The notes under the pieces are model-generated. The model saw nothing but the letters and a program-made list of their open reading frames with translations. It was not told the origin of the DNA and searched no databases. This document shows, one piece after another, positions 34,487-44,031 of a stretch of 64,000 nucleotides of DNA (position 1 is its first letter; every line of letters begins with the position of its first letter). Both the position numbers and the translations under genes were made by a program. The DNA is from Flavobacterium enshiense (GTDB lineage: Bacteria; Bacteroidota; Bacteroidia; Flavobacteriales; Flavobacteriaceae). Location: positions 1,984,001 through 2,048,000 of the forward strand of contig NZ_CP090376.1 in assembly GCF_022836875.1 (NCBI RefSeq), read 5' to 3'.

Positions 34487-36424
34487 ATGAAAGAGAAACT
34501 AATAAAAATATTCAAAAAAGAACAGGATCCATTGTCTTCAGAAGAAAAACTCAAGATAATTGAAGCATCATCTAAATTGGTGGGTCCGGGTGTTTTTTAT
34601 TCAACAATCATTGTAATTGCTTCTTTTTTACCGGTGTTTCTTCTCACGGGAATGGAAGGTAAATTGTTTAGCCCATTAGCGTATACAAAATCCTTTATTC
34701 TTATTGTTGATGCATTTTTGGCTATCACACTAACACCGGTACTAATTAGCTTCTTGCTCAAAGGAAAACTTCGTCCGGAAGAAAAAAATCCAATCAATAG
34801 CAAACTGGAAGCAATCTACACGCCTATACTAACCTTTTGTTTGAAATGGCGTAAAACAATATTGGGTTTCAATATTGTGGCATTACTGTTTGGCGTGTTA
34901 ATGTTTACCCGTCTGGGGTCGGAATTTATGCCTCCGTTAGATGAAGGCTCTATTTTATTTATGCCGGTAACATTGCCAGATGTATCCAATTCTGAAGTAA
35001 AAAGGATTTTGCAAGTACAGGACAAATTGATAAAATCAGTACCCGAAGTAGATCACGTTTTAGGAAAAGCAGGTAGAGCAAATACGGCAACAGACAACAG
35101 TCCGATAAGCATGATTGAAACGATTATTTTATTAAAGCCTGAAGACGAGTGGCGAGAAGACAAAACAAAAAATGATATTATAACTGAAATAAATAATAAA
35201 CTGCAAATTCCGGGAGTAACAAACGGTTTTACACAGCCTATCATCAATCGTATCAACATGCTTTCTACAGGTATTCGAACGGATGTTGGAATAAAAATTT
35301 ACGGTGCAAGTTTAGATACAATCGATGTTTTATCTCAAAAAATCAAAAAAGCCTTAGAAGGGACTTCCGGAGTAAAAGATTTATATGCAGAACCCATCAC
35401 AGGAGGTAAATACATAGATATTCAAGCAAAACGAGATGTTATTGGACGATACGGACTTTCTATTGATGATATCAATAATGTTGTCGAAGCGGCTATTGGT
35501 GGAATGAAATTAACCACAACCATTGAGGGAAGACAACGGTTTTCTGTAAATGCAAGATATGCTCAGGAATACCGAAATAGTCTGGACGCATTAAAGAAAT
35601 TACAAATACAAACGATGCAATTTGGCCCAATTCCGTTAGAAACGGTGGCTGATGTAAAGATAAGTGATGGTCCGCCCATGATAAACAGTGAAAATGCGAT
35701 GCTTCGAGGAAGCGTATTGTTTAATGTTCGTGAACGTGATTTGGGCAGTACGGTAAAAGAAGCACAGAAAAAATTAAATGCAATGATGACTAAAATGCCC
35801 AAAGGGTATTATGTGGAATGGAGCGGACAATGGGAAAACCAAATCAGAGCCAACAAAACATTGAGTCTGATATTGCCTATAGTGGTCGTTATTATTTTCC
35901 TTATCCTATACTTTACCTATCGTTCCATGAAAGAAGCCTTAATCACCATGATAACCGTACCATTTGCCTTAATTGGTGGAATTTTTATGGTCTATTTTTA
36001 TGGTATTAACTTGTCTGTAGCGGTAGCTGTCGGGTTTATTGCCTTGTTTGGAATGGCCATAGAAACGGCAATGCTAATGACCATTTATTTAAATGAATCC
36101 ATGAACAAAATGGTGGAGAAATACGGAAATAACAATGAGGTTATCACCGAAGAAATATTGAGACAATATATTATTGATGGATCAGCAAAAAGGTTACGAC
36201 CAAAACTAATGACGGTTTCCGTTTCATTATTTGGTCTGATTCCTATTCTTTGGGCAACAGGAACCGGAGCCGATGTAATGCTTCCTATTACTGTTCCACT
36301 TATTGGCGGTACAATTACGTCCACTATTTATGTTTTATTAGTAACACCAGTTGTTTTTGAAATGGTAAAACTCCGCGAGCTAAAAGCAAATGGTAAAATA
36401 GAAATTTTAGATGCTAAAGAATAA
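34487..36424 (+). CDS. CusA/CzcA-family metal RND pump, C-terminal half (split)
   Basis: 645 residues continuing the same RND protein in a +1 frame: TM5-TM6 (VFYSTIIVIASFLPVFLLTGMEG), the second periplasmic domain and TM7-TM12, ending VLLVTPVVFEMVKL. The ATG at 34487 follows the upstream stop by one base (TAAGATG), so termination-reinitiation could produce both halves in equal amounts. Residues ~1-30 are a Lys/Glu-rich loop. It overlaps the tolC-like gene by 14 bp. With copper-type partners on both sides, it most likely exports Cu(I)/Ag(I), but the metal is inferred. Confidence 0.8.
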   Translation: MKEKLIKIFKKEQDPLSSEEKLKIIEASSKLVGPGVFYSTIIVIASFLPVFLLTGMEGKLFSPLAYTKSFILIVDAFLAITLTPVLISFLLKGKLRPEEKNPINSKLEAIYTPILTFCLKWRKTILGFNIVALLFGVLMFTRLGSEFMPPLDEGSILFMPVTLPDVSNSEVKRILQVQDKLIKSVPEVDHVLGKAGRANTATDNSPISMIETIILLKPEDEWREDKTKNDIITEINNKLQIPGVTNGFTQPIINRINMLSTGIRTDVGIKIYGASLDTIDVLSQKIKKALEGTSGVKDLYAEPITGGKYIDIQAKRDVIGRYGLSIDDINNVVEAAIGGMKLTTTIEGRQRFSVNARYAQEYRNSLDALKKLQIQTMQFGPIPLETVADVKISDGPPMINSENAMLRGSVLFNVRERDLGSTVKEAQKKLNAMMTKMPKGYYVEWSGQWENQIRANKTLSLILPIVVVIIFLILYFTYRSMKEALITMITVPFALIGGIFMVYFYGINLSVAVAVGFIALFGMAIETAMLMTIYLNESMNKMVEKYGNNNEVITEEILRQYIIDGSAKRLRPKLMTVSVSLFGLIPILWATGTGADVMLPITVPLIGGTITSTIYVLLVTPVVFEMVKLRELKANGKIEILDAKE

Positions 36425-37664
36425 GTATTATATCGTAATAGGTTGTTTGATTTTAAGCCTCACTTCAAGTAGGGCTCAAACACTTTCGTTGGATGAAGTT
36501 TTGAAGAAAATAGAAACTGACAATCCGCAATTAAAAATGTATGACGCTGATATCCAAAGTATGGATACAGCTGCAAAAGGTGCTAAAAGCTGGATGCCAC
36601 CACAGGTCGAAACAGGTTTTTTCATGACACCTTACAATTCTAAAATGTGGAAGGCTGATGAAATGTCACCCGGAATGGGGTCTTATATGTTGGGAATCAC
36701 GCAAATGATACCGAATTCCAGAAAGCTGAATGCCGATTTTAAGTATATGAACGCAATGTCTTCCGTGGAAAAGGAAAACAAAAATTATACGATTAATCAG
36801 CTCAATGCTTTGGCAAAAACAAATTACTACCAATGGATTGTACTGAATAAGAAAATAAAAATTGCCAATGATAATTTATTGCTTTTGGACTACATGATTA
36901 AAAGTATGGAGATACGCTATCAATATAACATGGACAAACTACCAACATATTACAAAGCAAAATCTCAATACAGTGTATTACAAAGTATGATTGTCATGCT
37001 GCAAAATGACATAGCACAAAAACGAATTATGCTTAATATGCTGATGGCAAGGGATAAAAATACCCCATTTGATATTGATTCGGCATATAAATTAACCGAT
37101 TTTAATCTGATAAAGACCGATACAACGCTGCTTTCCCAAAACAGAAGTGACATTAAAGCTATTGAAAAAACAATGGCGTTAAATCAACTGAAAATAGAAG
37201 CCGAAAAGACAAAGTTTTTGCCGGAGTTTGGAGTTAAATACGACCATATGTTTGCTTTTGGACAGCAACCCCAGCAATTCTCTTTAATGGGAATGGTTAC
37301 CATTCCAATGCCTTGGTCAACCAAAATGAACAAAGCCAACATTAGTAGTTTTCAAATTAAAAATGAAAGTCTTAATTGGCAAAAACAAATGATACTGAAT
37401 GAAGCGTCGGGAATGATTTCAGGAATGCAAACGGAACTGACAAATCTTAAAAAACAATATGATATAGCTGAAAAAAATATTATTCCGGCCTTGCGTAAAA
37501 ACTACGATACTGCCATTATTGCCTGGCAAAATAATACGGGAGATTTGTTTGTTGTACTCGATGCCTGGGAAGCGTTAAATATGGCACAGATGGATTCGTT
37601 AGATAAATTACAAGCTATTTTGGCAACACAGGTTGAAATTGAAAAACAACTGGAAACGAAATAA
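36411..37664 (+). CDS. TolC-family outer-membrane factor of the copper RND pump
   Basis: 417 residues with a signal peptide (LILSLTSSRAQ). Two TolC repeats of long coiled-coil helices follow, with LSLDEVLKKIETDNPQLKMYDADI near the start and YQLNALAKTNYYQW, ALRKNYDTAIIAWQNNTGDLFVVLDAWEAL in the second repeat. It overlaps the end of the RND gene and is followed by the first adaptor after 2 bp. It forms the outer-membrane exit duct of the tripartite pump. The mature N-terminus is Met-rich (MPPQVETGFFMTPYNSKMW), in keeping with copper handling. Confidence 0.85.
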   Translation: MLKNKYYIVIGCLILSLTSSRAQTLSLDEVLKKIETDNPQLKMYDADIQSMDTAAKGAKSWMPPQVETGFFMTPYNSKMWKADEMSPGMGSYMLGITQMIPNSRKLNADFKYMNAMSSVEKENKNYTINQLNALAKTNYYQWIVLNKKIKIANDNLLLLDYMIKSMEIRYQYNMDKLPTYYKAKSQYSVLQSMIVMLQNDIAQKRIMLNMLMARDKNTPFDIDSAYKLTDFNLIKTDTTLLSQNRSDIKAIEKTMALNQLKIEAEKTKFLPEFGVKYDHMFAFGQQPQQFSLMGMVTIPMPWSTKMNKANISSFQIKNESLNWQKQMILNEASGMISGMQTELTNLKKQYDIAEKNIIPALRKNYDTAIIAWQNNTGDLFVVLDAWEALNMAQMDSLDKLQAILATQVEIEKQLETK

Positions 37665-37666
37665 TT

Positions 37667-38911
37667 ATGAACAGATATTTAAAATACAGCTTAATAACCA
37701 TTGCGATTGTAACGATTGGGTTTGCAGTCTATTATTTTGCAACCAAATCGGATAACCATTCCAGTCACGAACAACAAGCAGTGGTTTATACCTGTTCGAT
37801 GCATCCGGAAATTATTCGGGATAAACCGGGAAATTGTCCTATTTGCGGTATGACTTTAGTAAAAAAGATTACAAACAATCATACAGAAGAAAACAATTCA
37901 ATCGAAAATGTTTTAAAGCCAACGGATAATTTTATTGTTGGAAATTATCAAACCACAATGGCAAAAGATACAACGATAAGCAATGTAATTAATTTACCTG
38001 GGCTTGTGGCATACGATCCAAATTCCTCCGTAAACATCGCGGCAAGAATAAGTGGAAGAATTGAAAAAATGTATGTGAATTACAAATACCAAAAGGTCAC
38101 TAAAGGTCAAAAACTGTTTGATTTATACAGCCCCGAATTACTTACGGAACAGCAAAATTTCATTTATTTAATTTCAAATGATGCTGCTAATACTTCCATT
38201 GTTGAAGCTTCAAAACAAAAATTAATGCTCTACGGAATGAGCGGTAATCATATTAATTCCTTAATGGCAACAAAACGGGCAAATCCCGTAATTTCAATTT
38301 ATAGCCCTGCTTATGGCATAATTGACGCGACGGAAACAATGGAGGTCAATAGTAATACAATGTCAAACGCAAGTGCTACTTCCGAAATACTAAATGTGAA
38401 GGAAGGAAACTATATAAAAAAGGGCGAAACTGTTTTTAAATTAGTGAATACCGATAAAGTATGGGGTGTTTTTAATGTTTTACAAGGATATAACGGATTA
38501 CTAAAAATGAATCAACCCATTACCATTACTACAGAATTAGATGAAAATAACAGCATCAATGCAAATATAAATTTCATAGAAACGCAGTTTAACGCATCTG
38601 ATAAATCCAATAGGATTCGGGTGTATTTAAATAATGCTAAATTAAAACTACCTATTGGTTTACGTTTGCAGGGTAGCGTAAAAACTAACCCGATTAAAGC
38701 GACTTGGTTACAAAAACAGGCATTCGTCAGCATTGGTAACAAGAAAATAGTTTTTATAAAAATGAATAACGGCTTTAAGGCAAAAGAAATAAAAACGGGA
38801 ATTGAAATGGGAGATTATATTCAAGTCATCAACGGAATTTCCATTAAAGATACTATAGCTAAAAATGCACAGTATTTAATAGACAGTGAAAGCTTCATTA
38901 AAACCGAGTAA
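37667..38911 (+). CDS. RND periplasmic adaptor with N-terminal metal-binding domain (first of two)
   Basis: 414 residues. A membrane anchor (~8-25) is followed by YTCSMHPEIIRDKPGNCPIC, the Cys/His/Met metal-binding motif, at ~44-65. Barrel-sandwich and alpha-hairpin parts of a CusB-like membrane-fusion protein occupy the rest (GLVAYDPNSSVNIAARISGRIEKMYV, LYSPELLTEQQNF). It starts 2 bp after the tolC-like stop, and a second adaptor follows after another 2 bp. Tandem adaptors for one pump are unusual and may form mixed hexamers. The exported metal is probably copper. Confidence 0.85.
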   Translation: MNRYLKYSLITIAIVTIGFAVYYFATKSDNHSSHEQQAVVYTCSMHPEIIRDKPGNCPICGMTLVKKITNNHTEENNSIENVLKPTDNFIVGNYQTTMAKDTTISNVINLPGLVAYDPNSSVNIAARISGRIEKMYVNYKYQKVTKGQKLFDLYSPELLTEQQNFIYLISNDAANTSIVEASKQKLMLYGMSGNHINSLMATKRANPVISIYSPAYGIIDATETMEVNSNTMSNASATSEILNVKEGNYIKKGETVFKLVNTDKVWGVFNVLQGYNGLLKMNQPITITTELDENNSINANINFIETQFNASDKSNRIRVYLNNAKLKLPIGLRLQGSVKTNPIKATWLQKQAFVSIGNKKIVFIKMNNGFKAKEIKTGIEMGDYIQVINGISIKDTIAKNAQYLIDSESFIKTE

Positions 38912-38913
38912 GA

Positions 38914-40134
38914 ATGAAAAAGATGATAAACCGCAGTATTACAGTACTATTAGTATTCATGATGGTAATTGCATGTACTACTAAAAACAAAGAAGACCAT
39001 TCAGGACATGATATGGGGAAAGAAACTACTTTCTACACGTGTTCCATGGATCCACAAATAAAGGAAGACAAACCGGGAAAATGCCCTATTTGTCACATGC
39101 CTTTAACACCAATAAAAAACAACGATACAGAAGCAAATGAAATAAGTTTAAGCAAACAACAAATACAACTGGGAAACATTACCACGCAAACTATTGCAGC
39201 AACGCAAAACAGCTTAGAACAAAGCTATACGGGAGTTTTAACCATTAACCAAGAAAAAATCAATACCATTTCAGCAAGAGCAATGGGACGAATTGAAAAG
39301 CTTTATTTTAAAACGATTGGGGGATATGTGCGTAAAAATGATGCTTTGTATTCTTTATACAGTGAAGATATCGCCATAGCCAAGCAGGATTATTTTACGG
39401 CTTACAAACAACTTTCCATGCCGGGTGATTTTGGGAAAAATGCTCAAAATATGCTAAATGCGGCCAAACAAAAACTTTTGTTCTTCGGATTGTCGAATGC
39501 ACAAATCGAGAACATAAGAAACAGCAAGGTAATTTCACCGTATACAACTTTTTACAGCACAACAAGTGGTTATATTTCAGAAATAATAGCCACAGAAGGA
39601 ACTTATATGATGGAAGGTTCCCCTATAATAAAATTGGCTGATTTAAGTAATCTTTGGCTCGAAGCACAAGTAAACGTGAACTATTCAAAAAATGTTAGCC
39701 TTGGACAAAATGCCAAAGTTTCTTTTACCGATTTCCCCGATAAAACAATGAACGCGAAAGTTTCTTTCATCAATCCCGAAATCAATCCGGATACCCGACT
39801 GCTTTTAATCCGATTGCAAGTGCCAAATAAAAATTTGGAATTGAAACCCGGAATGCAGGCAATGGTTAAGTTAAACCAATCAATTAAAAAAGGGATTTTT
39901 ATTCCGGTAGATGCGGTTATCCGAGAAGAAAATGCCTCTTACATTTGGATTGAAAAAAGTCCGGGGATATTCGAAAACCTTATGGTGGAGACAGGGATAG
40001 AAAGCAATGGACTGATTGAAATTAAATCAGAGATTGATGTTTCAAAAAAGATTGTAATTACTGGGGCTTATGCCATAAATAGCGAATATAAATTCCGAAA
40101 AGGGACTGACCCAATGGAAGGAATGAAGATGTAG
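38914..40134 (+). CDS. RND periplasmic adaptor lipoprotein with metal-binding domain (second of two)
   Basis: 406 residues. The lipoprotein signal is MVIAC (Cys ~21). The mature protein starts with a His/Asp stretch and YTCSMDPQIKEDKPGKCPIC (residues ~44-63), where the usual MHP reads MDP and the second CGM reads CHM. CusB-type domains follow (LTINQEKINTISARAMGRIEKLYF, LYSEDIAIAKQDYFTAY, LEAQVNVNYSKNVSLGQNAKVSF). It is closely related in layout to the preceding gene, so the pair probably arose by duplication. The AAA-type gene follows after 28 bp. Confidence 0.85.
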   Translation: MKKMINRSITVLLVFMMVIACTTKNKEDHSGHDMGKETTFYTCSMDPQIKEDKPGKCPICHMPLTPIKNNDTEANEISLSKQQIQLGNITTQTIAATQNSLEQSYTGVLTINQEKINTISARAMGRIEKLYFKTIGGYVRKNDALYSLYSEDIAIAKQDYFTAYKQLSMPGDFGKNAQNMLNAAKQKLLFFGLSNAQIENIRNSKVISPYTTFYSTTSGYISEIIATEGTYMMEGSPIIKLADLSNLWLEAQVNVNYSKNVSLGQNAKVSFTDFPDKTMNAKVSFINPEINPDTRLLLIRLQVPNKNLELKPGMQAMVKLNQSIKKGIFIPVDAVIREENASYIWIEKSPGIFENLMVETGIESNGLIEIKSEIDVSKKIVITGAYAINSEYKFRKGTDPMEGMKM

Positions 40135-40162
40135 GTCTTTTGTAAGAATCCAAAATGAAACT

Positions 40163-40717
40163 ATGGAAACTAATATTATAAATACTCCGCAAAGAAAAAC
40201 AAATTGGTATGTCATTACAGGTGGTCCAAGCTCGGGTAAAACCACCACTGTCAATTTACTGAAAGAAAGAGGGTACATAACAACTTTTGAGCATGCGAGA
40301 CATTATTTAGACACGCAACGACTAAAGGGAAGAACAGTTGAAGAAGCAAGAAAAAACCAAAGAGAATTCCAATTGGGAGTTTTGGATATGCAGATTGAAC
40401 AAGAAAATGAAATTGCACCAAACGTTCAGGTATTTCTTGATAGAGCAATTCCGGACGCTCTTGCCTACTATCGTTTTTTAAACCTATCGGTAGATGAAAA
40501 GTTAGCTAAAGCACTACAAATGGTTTCTTATAAAAAGATTTTTATTCTGGATTCCCTTCCATTAAAAAATGATTATGCCCGAAGTGAAGATGAACAGGCA
40601 CAAAAAAAAATTCATGAGTTAATTACCGAAGTTTACGAATCCTTACCCTTTCCGGTAGTTCATGTTCCGGTTCTATCGGCTGAAGAAAGGGTAGATTTTA
40701 TTTTGAAAAATCTTTAA
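40163..40717 (+). CDS. AAA_28-type nucleotide-binding protein
   Basis: 184 residues. Walker A GGPSSGKTT is at ~19-27, followed by EHARHYLDTQRLKGRTVEEARKNQREFQ, FLDRAIPDALAYYRFL (Walker B-like Asp) and SLPLKNDYARSEDEQAQKKIHELI. This is the pattern of NadR-kinase/Ttd14-like P-loop proteins (AAA_28). It often accompanies copper-efflux loci in Bacteroidetes as I recall, but no biochemical role there is established. It could be a small-molecule kinase. It lies between the adaptor and copA with about 70 bp before copA. Confidence 0.75.
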   Translation: METNIINTPQRKTNWYVITGGPSSGKTTTVNLLKERGYITTFEHARHYLDTQRLKGRTVEEARKNQREFQLGVLDMQIEQENEIAPNVQVFLDRAIPDALAYYRFLNLSVDEKLAKALQMVSYKKIFILDSLPLKNDYARSEDEQAQKKIHELITEVYESLPFPVVHVPVLSAEERVDFILKNL

Positions 40718-40790
40718 TGATGAAAAAAAATAAACATTACTAAAGCTATCCAATAATTTATAAATCCCATTATTTTAAACAATTAAACTG

Positions 40791-43325
40791 ATGACACATA
40801 CGTATAATATAGCTGGCATGACATGTGATAACTGCAAGTCAAAAGTAGAAAATGCATTAAATACTATTGATGGGGTTGAAGCTACAGTTTCCTTAAACCC
40901 ACCGATAGCCACTATAACTATGGAAAAGCACATACCGACGGAACAGCTTCAGCAAGCGCTTGCAATTGCCGGTAACTACACCATAACTATGAGCAATTTA
41001 GCTCATAACCATCAAACATCCGAAGCCGCGAGAGAAAAAGTATCTCTTGAACACCATACTCATCATTCCAAAATGACAATGGCAGTTTCCGGAAATACCA
41101 AAGGGAAATATTATTGTCCGATGCATTGCGAAGGAGATAAAACTTATGACAAACCAGGTAATTGTCCGGTTTGTGGAATGAATCTGGAAAAATTGGTTGA
41201 ATTGGATACCATCCCAAAAATGTATACCTGTCCGATGCATCCCGAAGTTATTAAAGAGGGGCCAGGTTCTTGTCCTATTTGCGGAATGGATTTGGTTCCG
41301 ATGGAACCAACGGATACTGAAGAAAACAGAACCTATCTGGATTTGCTGAAAAAAATGAAGATTGCCACGCTTTGTACGGTTCCGATTTTCATTATCGCCA
41401 TGATGGAAATGCTGCATAACAACCCGTTGTTTCAGATAATGGACAGCAGCAAGTGGAACTGGGTGCAATTTCTGCTTTCGATTCCGGTTGTATTCTATGC
41501 AGGTTGGATGTTTTTTACCCGTGCATGGAAATCAATAATCACATGGAATTTGAATATGTTCACGCTGATTGGAATAGGAACCGGAGTAGCTTTTGTGTTT
41601 AGTATTGTAGGGATGTTGTTTCCGAATGTTTTCCCGGAAGAATTTAAAACCGAACACGGAACTATTCATCTTTATTTCGAAGCAGCAACAGTAATTATCA
41701 CGTTGGTCTTGTTGGGACAACTATTAGAAGCTAGAGCGCACAGCCAAACCAGCGGTGCGATAAAAGAGTTATTGAAACTGGCGCCCACAGAAGCAACTTT
41801 AGTGGAAAACGGAAAGGATAAAGTCATTTCCATTCATGATATTAAGAAAGGGGATTTATTACGTGTAAAACCCGGAGACAAAATTCCTGTTGATGGGAAA
41901 ATCATGGAGGGCACAAGTACTATTGATGAATCTATGATTACCGGAGAGCCCATACCGGTAGATAAAAAAACTGGAGACGAGGTAACTTCCGGTACTATAA
42001 ACGGAAATAGATCTTTTGTAATGGTTGCCGAGAAAGTTGGTTCAGAAACACTATTGTCGCAAATTATTAAAATGGTTAATGATGCGAGTCGCTCAAGAGC
42101 ACCAATCCAAAAATTAGCCGATAGTATTTCAAAATACTTTGTCCCCATTGTGGTAATTATTGCAGTACTAACATTTTTCGTTTGGGCAAAATTCGGACCT
42201 GATCCGGCATTAGTTTACGGTTTCATCAATGCGGTTGCAGTCTTAATTATTGCGTGTCCTTGTGCTTTAGGACTAGCAACGCCAATGTCAGTAATGGTTG
42301 GGGTAGGTAAGGGAGCACAATCAGGTGTTTTGATAAAAAATGCAGAAGCGTTAGAAAACATGAACAAAGTTGATGTTTTAATAACCGATAAAACTGGGAC
42401 TATTACTGAAGGAAAACCATCAGTAGAAAAAATTTATGCATCTAATAGTGACGAAAATAGTTTATTGCAAAATATTGCTTCTTTAAATCAATATAGCGAA
42501 CATCCATTGGCACAGGCCGTTGTAAATTACGCTAAAACAAAAAACACTTCTTTGATCGAGGTTAAAGATTTTGAAAATGTTACTGGAAAAGGAGTTGTTG
42601 GTACAGTAAACAGTAAAATAGTAGCATTAGGAAATAAAAAGCTAATGGAGCAAGTGAATGTAGTTGTTTCGGATGACATAGAAAATCGAATTATAACCGA
42701 ACAAAAACTAGGAAAAACAGTATCCTATATAGCAGTGGATAATATAGCAGTCGGTTTTGTATCGATTACCGATGCTATTAAATCATCTAGTGCAGCAGCG
42801 ATTAAAGAACTAATGCGCCAAGGAGTCGAGGTAATTATGCTTACAGGCGATAATGCTAATACTGCTAAAGCTGTAGCCGATATACTGCATTTAAGTTCTT
42901 TCAAAGCCGGTTGTTTACCAGAAGATAAACTTAAAGAAATTAAGCGATTACAATCCGAAGGCAAAATTGTTGCAATGGCAGGCGACGGAATAAACGACGC
43001 ACCAGCCTTAGCGCAATCCGATATAGGAATTGCAATGGGAACCGGAACCGATGTAGCCATAGAGAGTGCTAAAATTACATTAGTAAAAGGTGATTTGCAG
43101 GGAATCGTAAAGGCTAAAAATCTAAGCCATTCCGTGATGAAAAACATCAAGCAAAATTTATTCTTTGCTTTTATATACAATGTATTGGGAGTACCTATTG
43201 CAGCAGGCGTTTTATATCCGACATTCGGAATTTTATTATCACCCATGATTGCCGCATTAGCAATGTCTTTTAGTTCTGTATCAGTAATTGCAAATGCCCT
43301 GAGATTACGAAATTTAAAAATTTAA
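40791..43325 (+). CDS. copA: Copper-translocating P1B-type ATPase with three N-terminal metal-binding domains
   Basis: 844 residues. An HMA domain (~1-65, [15 protein letters not shown]) is followed by two Cys/His/Met ribbons (~105-128, [10 protein letters not shown]...CPVCGMNL; ~144-166, [20 protein letters not shown]). The eight-helix ATPase then has TGEPIPVDK, the membrane metal site CPC (489-491), phosphorylated Asp533 in [18 protein letters not shown] and the hinge GDGINDAPA. The CPC plus the N/Y/MxxxS pattern of helices 7-8 fits Cu(I) transport (P1B-1). It exports cytoplasmic copper to the periplasm, where the RND pump takes over. Confidence 0.92.
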   Translation: MTHTYNIAGMTCDNCKSKVENALNTIDGVEATVSLNPPIATITMEKHIPTEQLQQALAIAGNYTITMSNLAHNHQTSEAAREKVSLEHHTHHSKMTMAVSGNTKGKYYCPMHCEGDKTYDKPGNCPVCGMNLEKLVELDTIPKMYTCPMHPEVIKEGPGSCPICGMDLVPMEPTDTEENRTYLDLLKKMKIATLCTVPIFIIAMMEMLHNNPLFQIMDSSKWNWVQFLLSIPVVFYAGWMFFTRAWKSIITWNLNMFTLIGIGTGVAFVFSIVGMLFPNVFPEEFKTEHGTIHLYFEAATVIITLVLLGQLLEARAHSQTSGAIKELLKLAPTEATLVENGKDKVISIHDIKKGDLLRVKPGDKIPVDGKIMEGTSTIDESMITGEPIPVDKKTGDEVTSGTINGNRSFVMVAEKVGSETLLSQIIKMVNDASRSRAPIQKLADSISKYFVPIVVIIAVLTFFVWAKFGPDPALVYGFINAVAVLIIACPCALGLATPMSVMVGVGKGAQSGVLIKNAEALENMNKVDVLITDKTGTITEGKPSVEKIYASNSDENSLLQNIASLNQYSEHPLAQAVVNYAKTKNTSLIEVKDFENVTGKGVVGTVNSKIVALGNKKLMEQVNVVVSDDIENRIITEQKLGKTVSYIAVDNIAVGFVSITDAIKSSSAAAIKELMRQGVEVIMLTGDNANTAKAVADILHLSSFKAGCLPEDKLKEIKRLQSEGKIVAMAGDGINDAPALAQSDIGIAMGTGTDVAIESAKITLVKGDLQGIVKAKNLSHSVMKNIKQNLFFAFIYNVLGVPIAAGVLYPTFGILLSPMIAALAMSFSSVSVIANALRLRNLKI

Positions 43326-43339
43326 AAACAAAAACAAAA

Positions 43340-43948
43340 ATGAAAATAATTAATAACATTGATAAATTAGGTACGATTGGACTTTTCTTCACAGCACTAT
43401 TTTCGCCTTGCTGTTTTCCGCTATTTGCATTTGGTGCTTCAGCTCTTGGACTCGGCAGCTTTGAATTATTTGGTGGATGGACGATGTGGATTTTTCAAGC
43501 AATGGTTTTAATTTCAATTGTTGGCTTAATCATTTCTTACCGTAAACATCGTTGCGTGTATCCTTTATTAATAGCAATACCAAGTGGAATATTAATATTC
43601 TTCGCATATTATTTTAGTAAATCGGAAAATGCAGTCTATTTAATTTATTCTGGTATGCTTGGGCTTTTTATTGCTACAATAGCAAATTATTATCAAAATA
43701 AAGTTCAGGGTAATTGTAATACCTGTATTTCGTATGGAGGAAAAGAGGTTGAATTAAAATCTACGATTACTTGTCCCAATTGCGGGCATAAAAAGGAAGA
43801 AATGATGCCTACTGATGCATGTCAGTATTTTTACGAATGTGAAAAATGCAAAACAGTATTAAAACCGAAACAGGGTGATTGTTGCGTTTATTGCAGTTAC
43901 GGAACTGTAAAATGTCCACCCATACAAGCAGACGGAGATTGTTGCTAG
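43340..43948 (+). CDS. MerC-like membrane protein fused to a GDCCVxC domain
   Basis: 202 residues. Residues ~1-125 hold four membrane helices of a MerC-type protein with the paired cysteines SPCCFPLF near residue 25, which in MerC bind the metal for import. From ~130 the soluble tail has CPNCGHKKEEMMPTDACQYFYECEKC and ends GDCCVYCSYGTVKCPPIQ, the hallmark of the GDCCVxC (seleno)protein domain, normally a free-standing small protein. Here every position is Cys, not selenocysteine. It lies 14 bp after copA. Mercury or copper handling is likely; direction is unknown. Confidence 0.8.
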   Translation: MKIINNIDKLGTIGLFFTALFSPCCFPLFAFGASALGLGSFELFGGWTMWIFQAMVLISIVGLIISYRKHRCVYPLLIAIPSGILIFFAYYFSKSENAVYLIYSGMLGLFIATIANYYQNKVQGNCNTCISYGGKEVELKSTITCPNCGHKKEEMMPTDACQYFYECEKCKTVLKPKQGDCCVYCSYGTVKCPPIQADGDCC

Positions 43949-43981
43949 CAAAATTTATTAGTCATGGGAAAAACATAGTTA

Positions 43982-44027
43982 ATTTGCATGAAAAACTTTT
44001 CTGATCTTGGGTGATTTTCATGCAAAT
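43982..44027. terminator. Long hairpin between convergent copper and porin operons
   Basis: Perfect 13-bp arms ATTTGCATGAAAA (43982-43994) and TTTTCATGCAAAT (44015-44027) with a 20-nt loop. It lacks a strong T run on the plus strand but is placed where both operons end. Confidence 0.5.
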
Positions 44028-44031
44028 CAGA

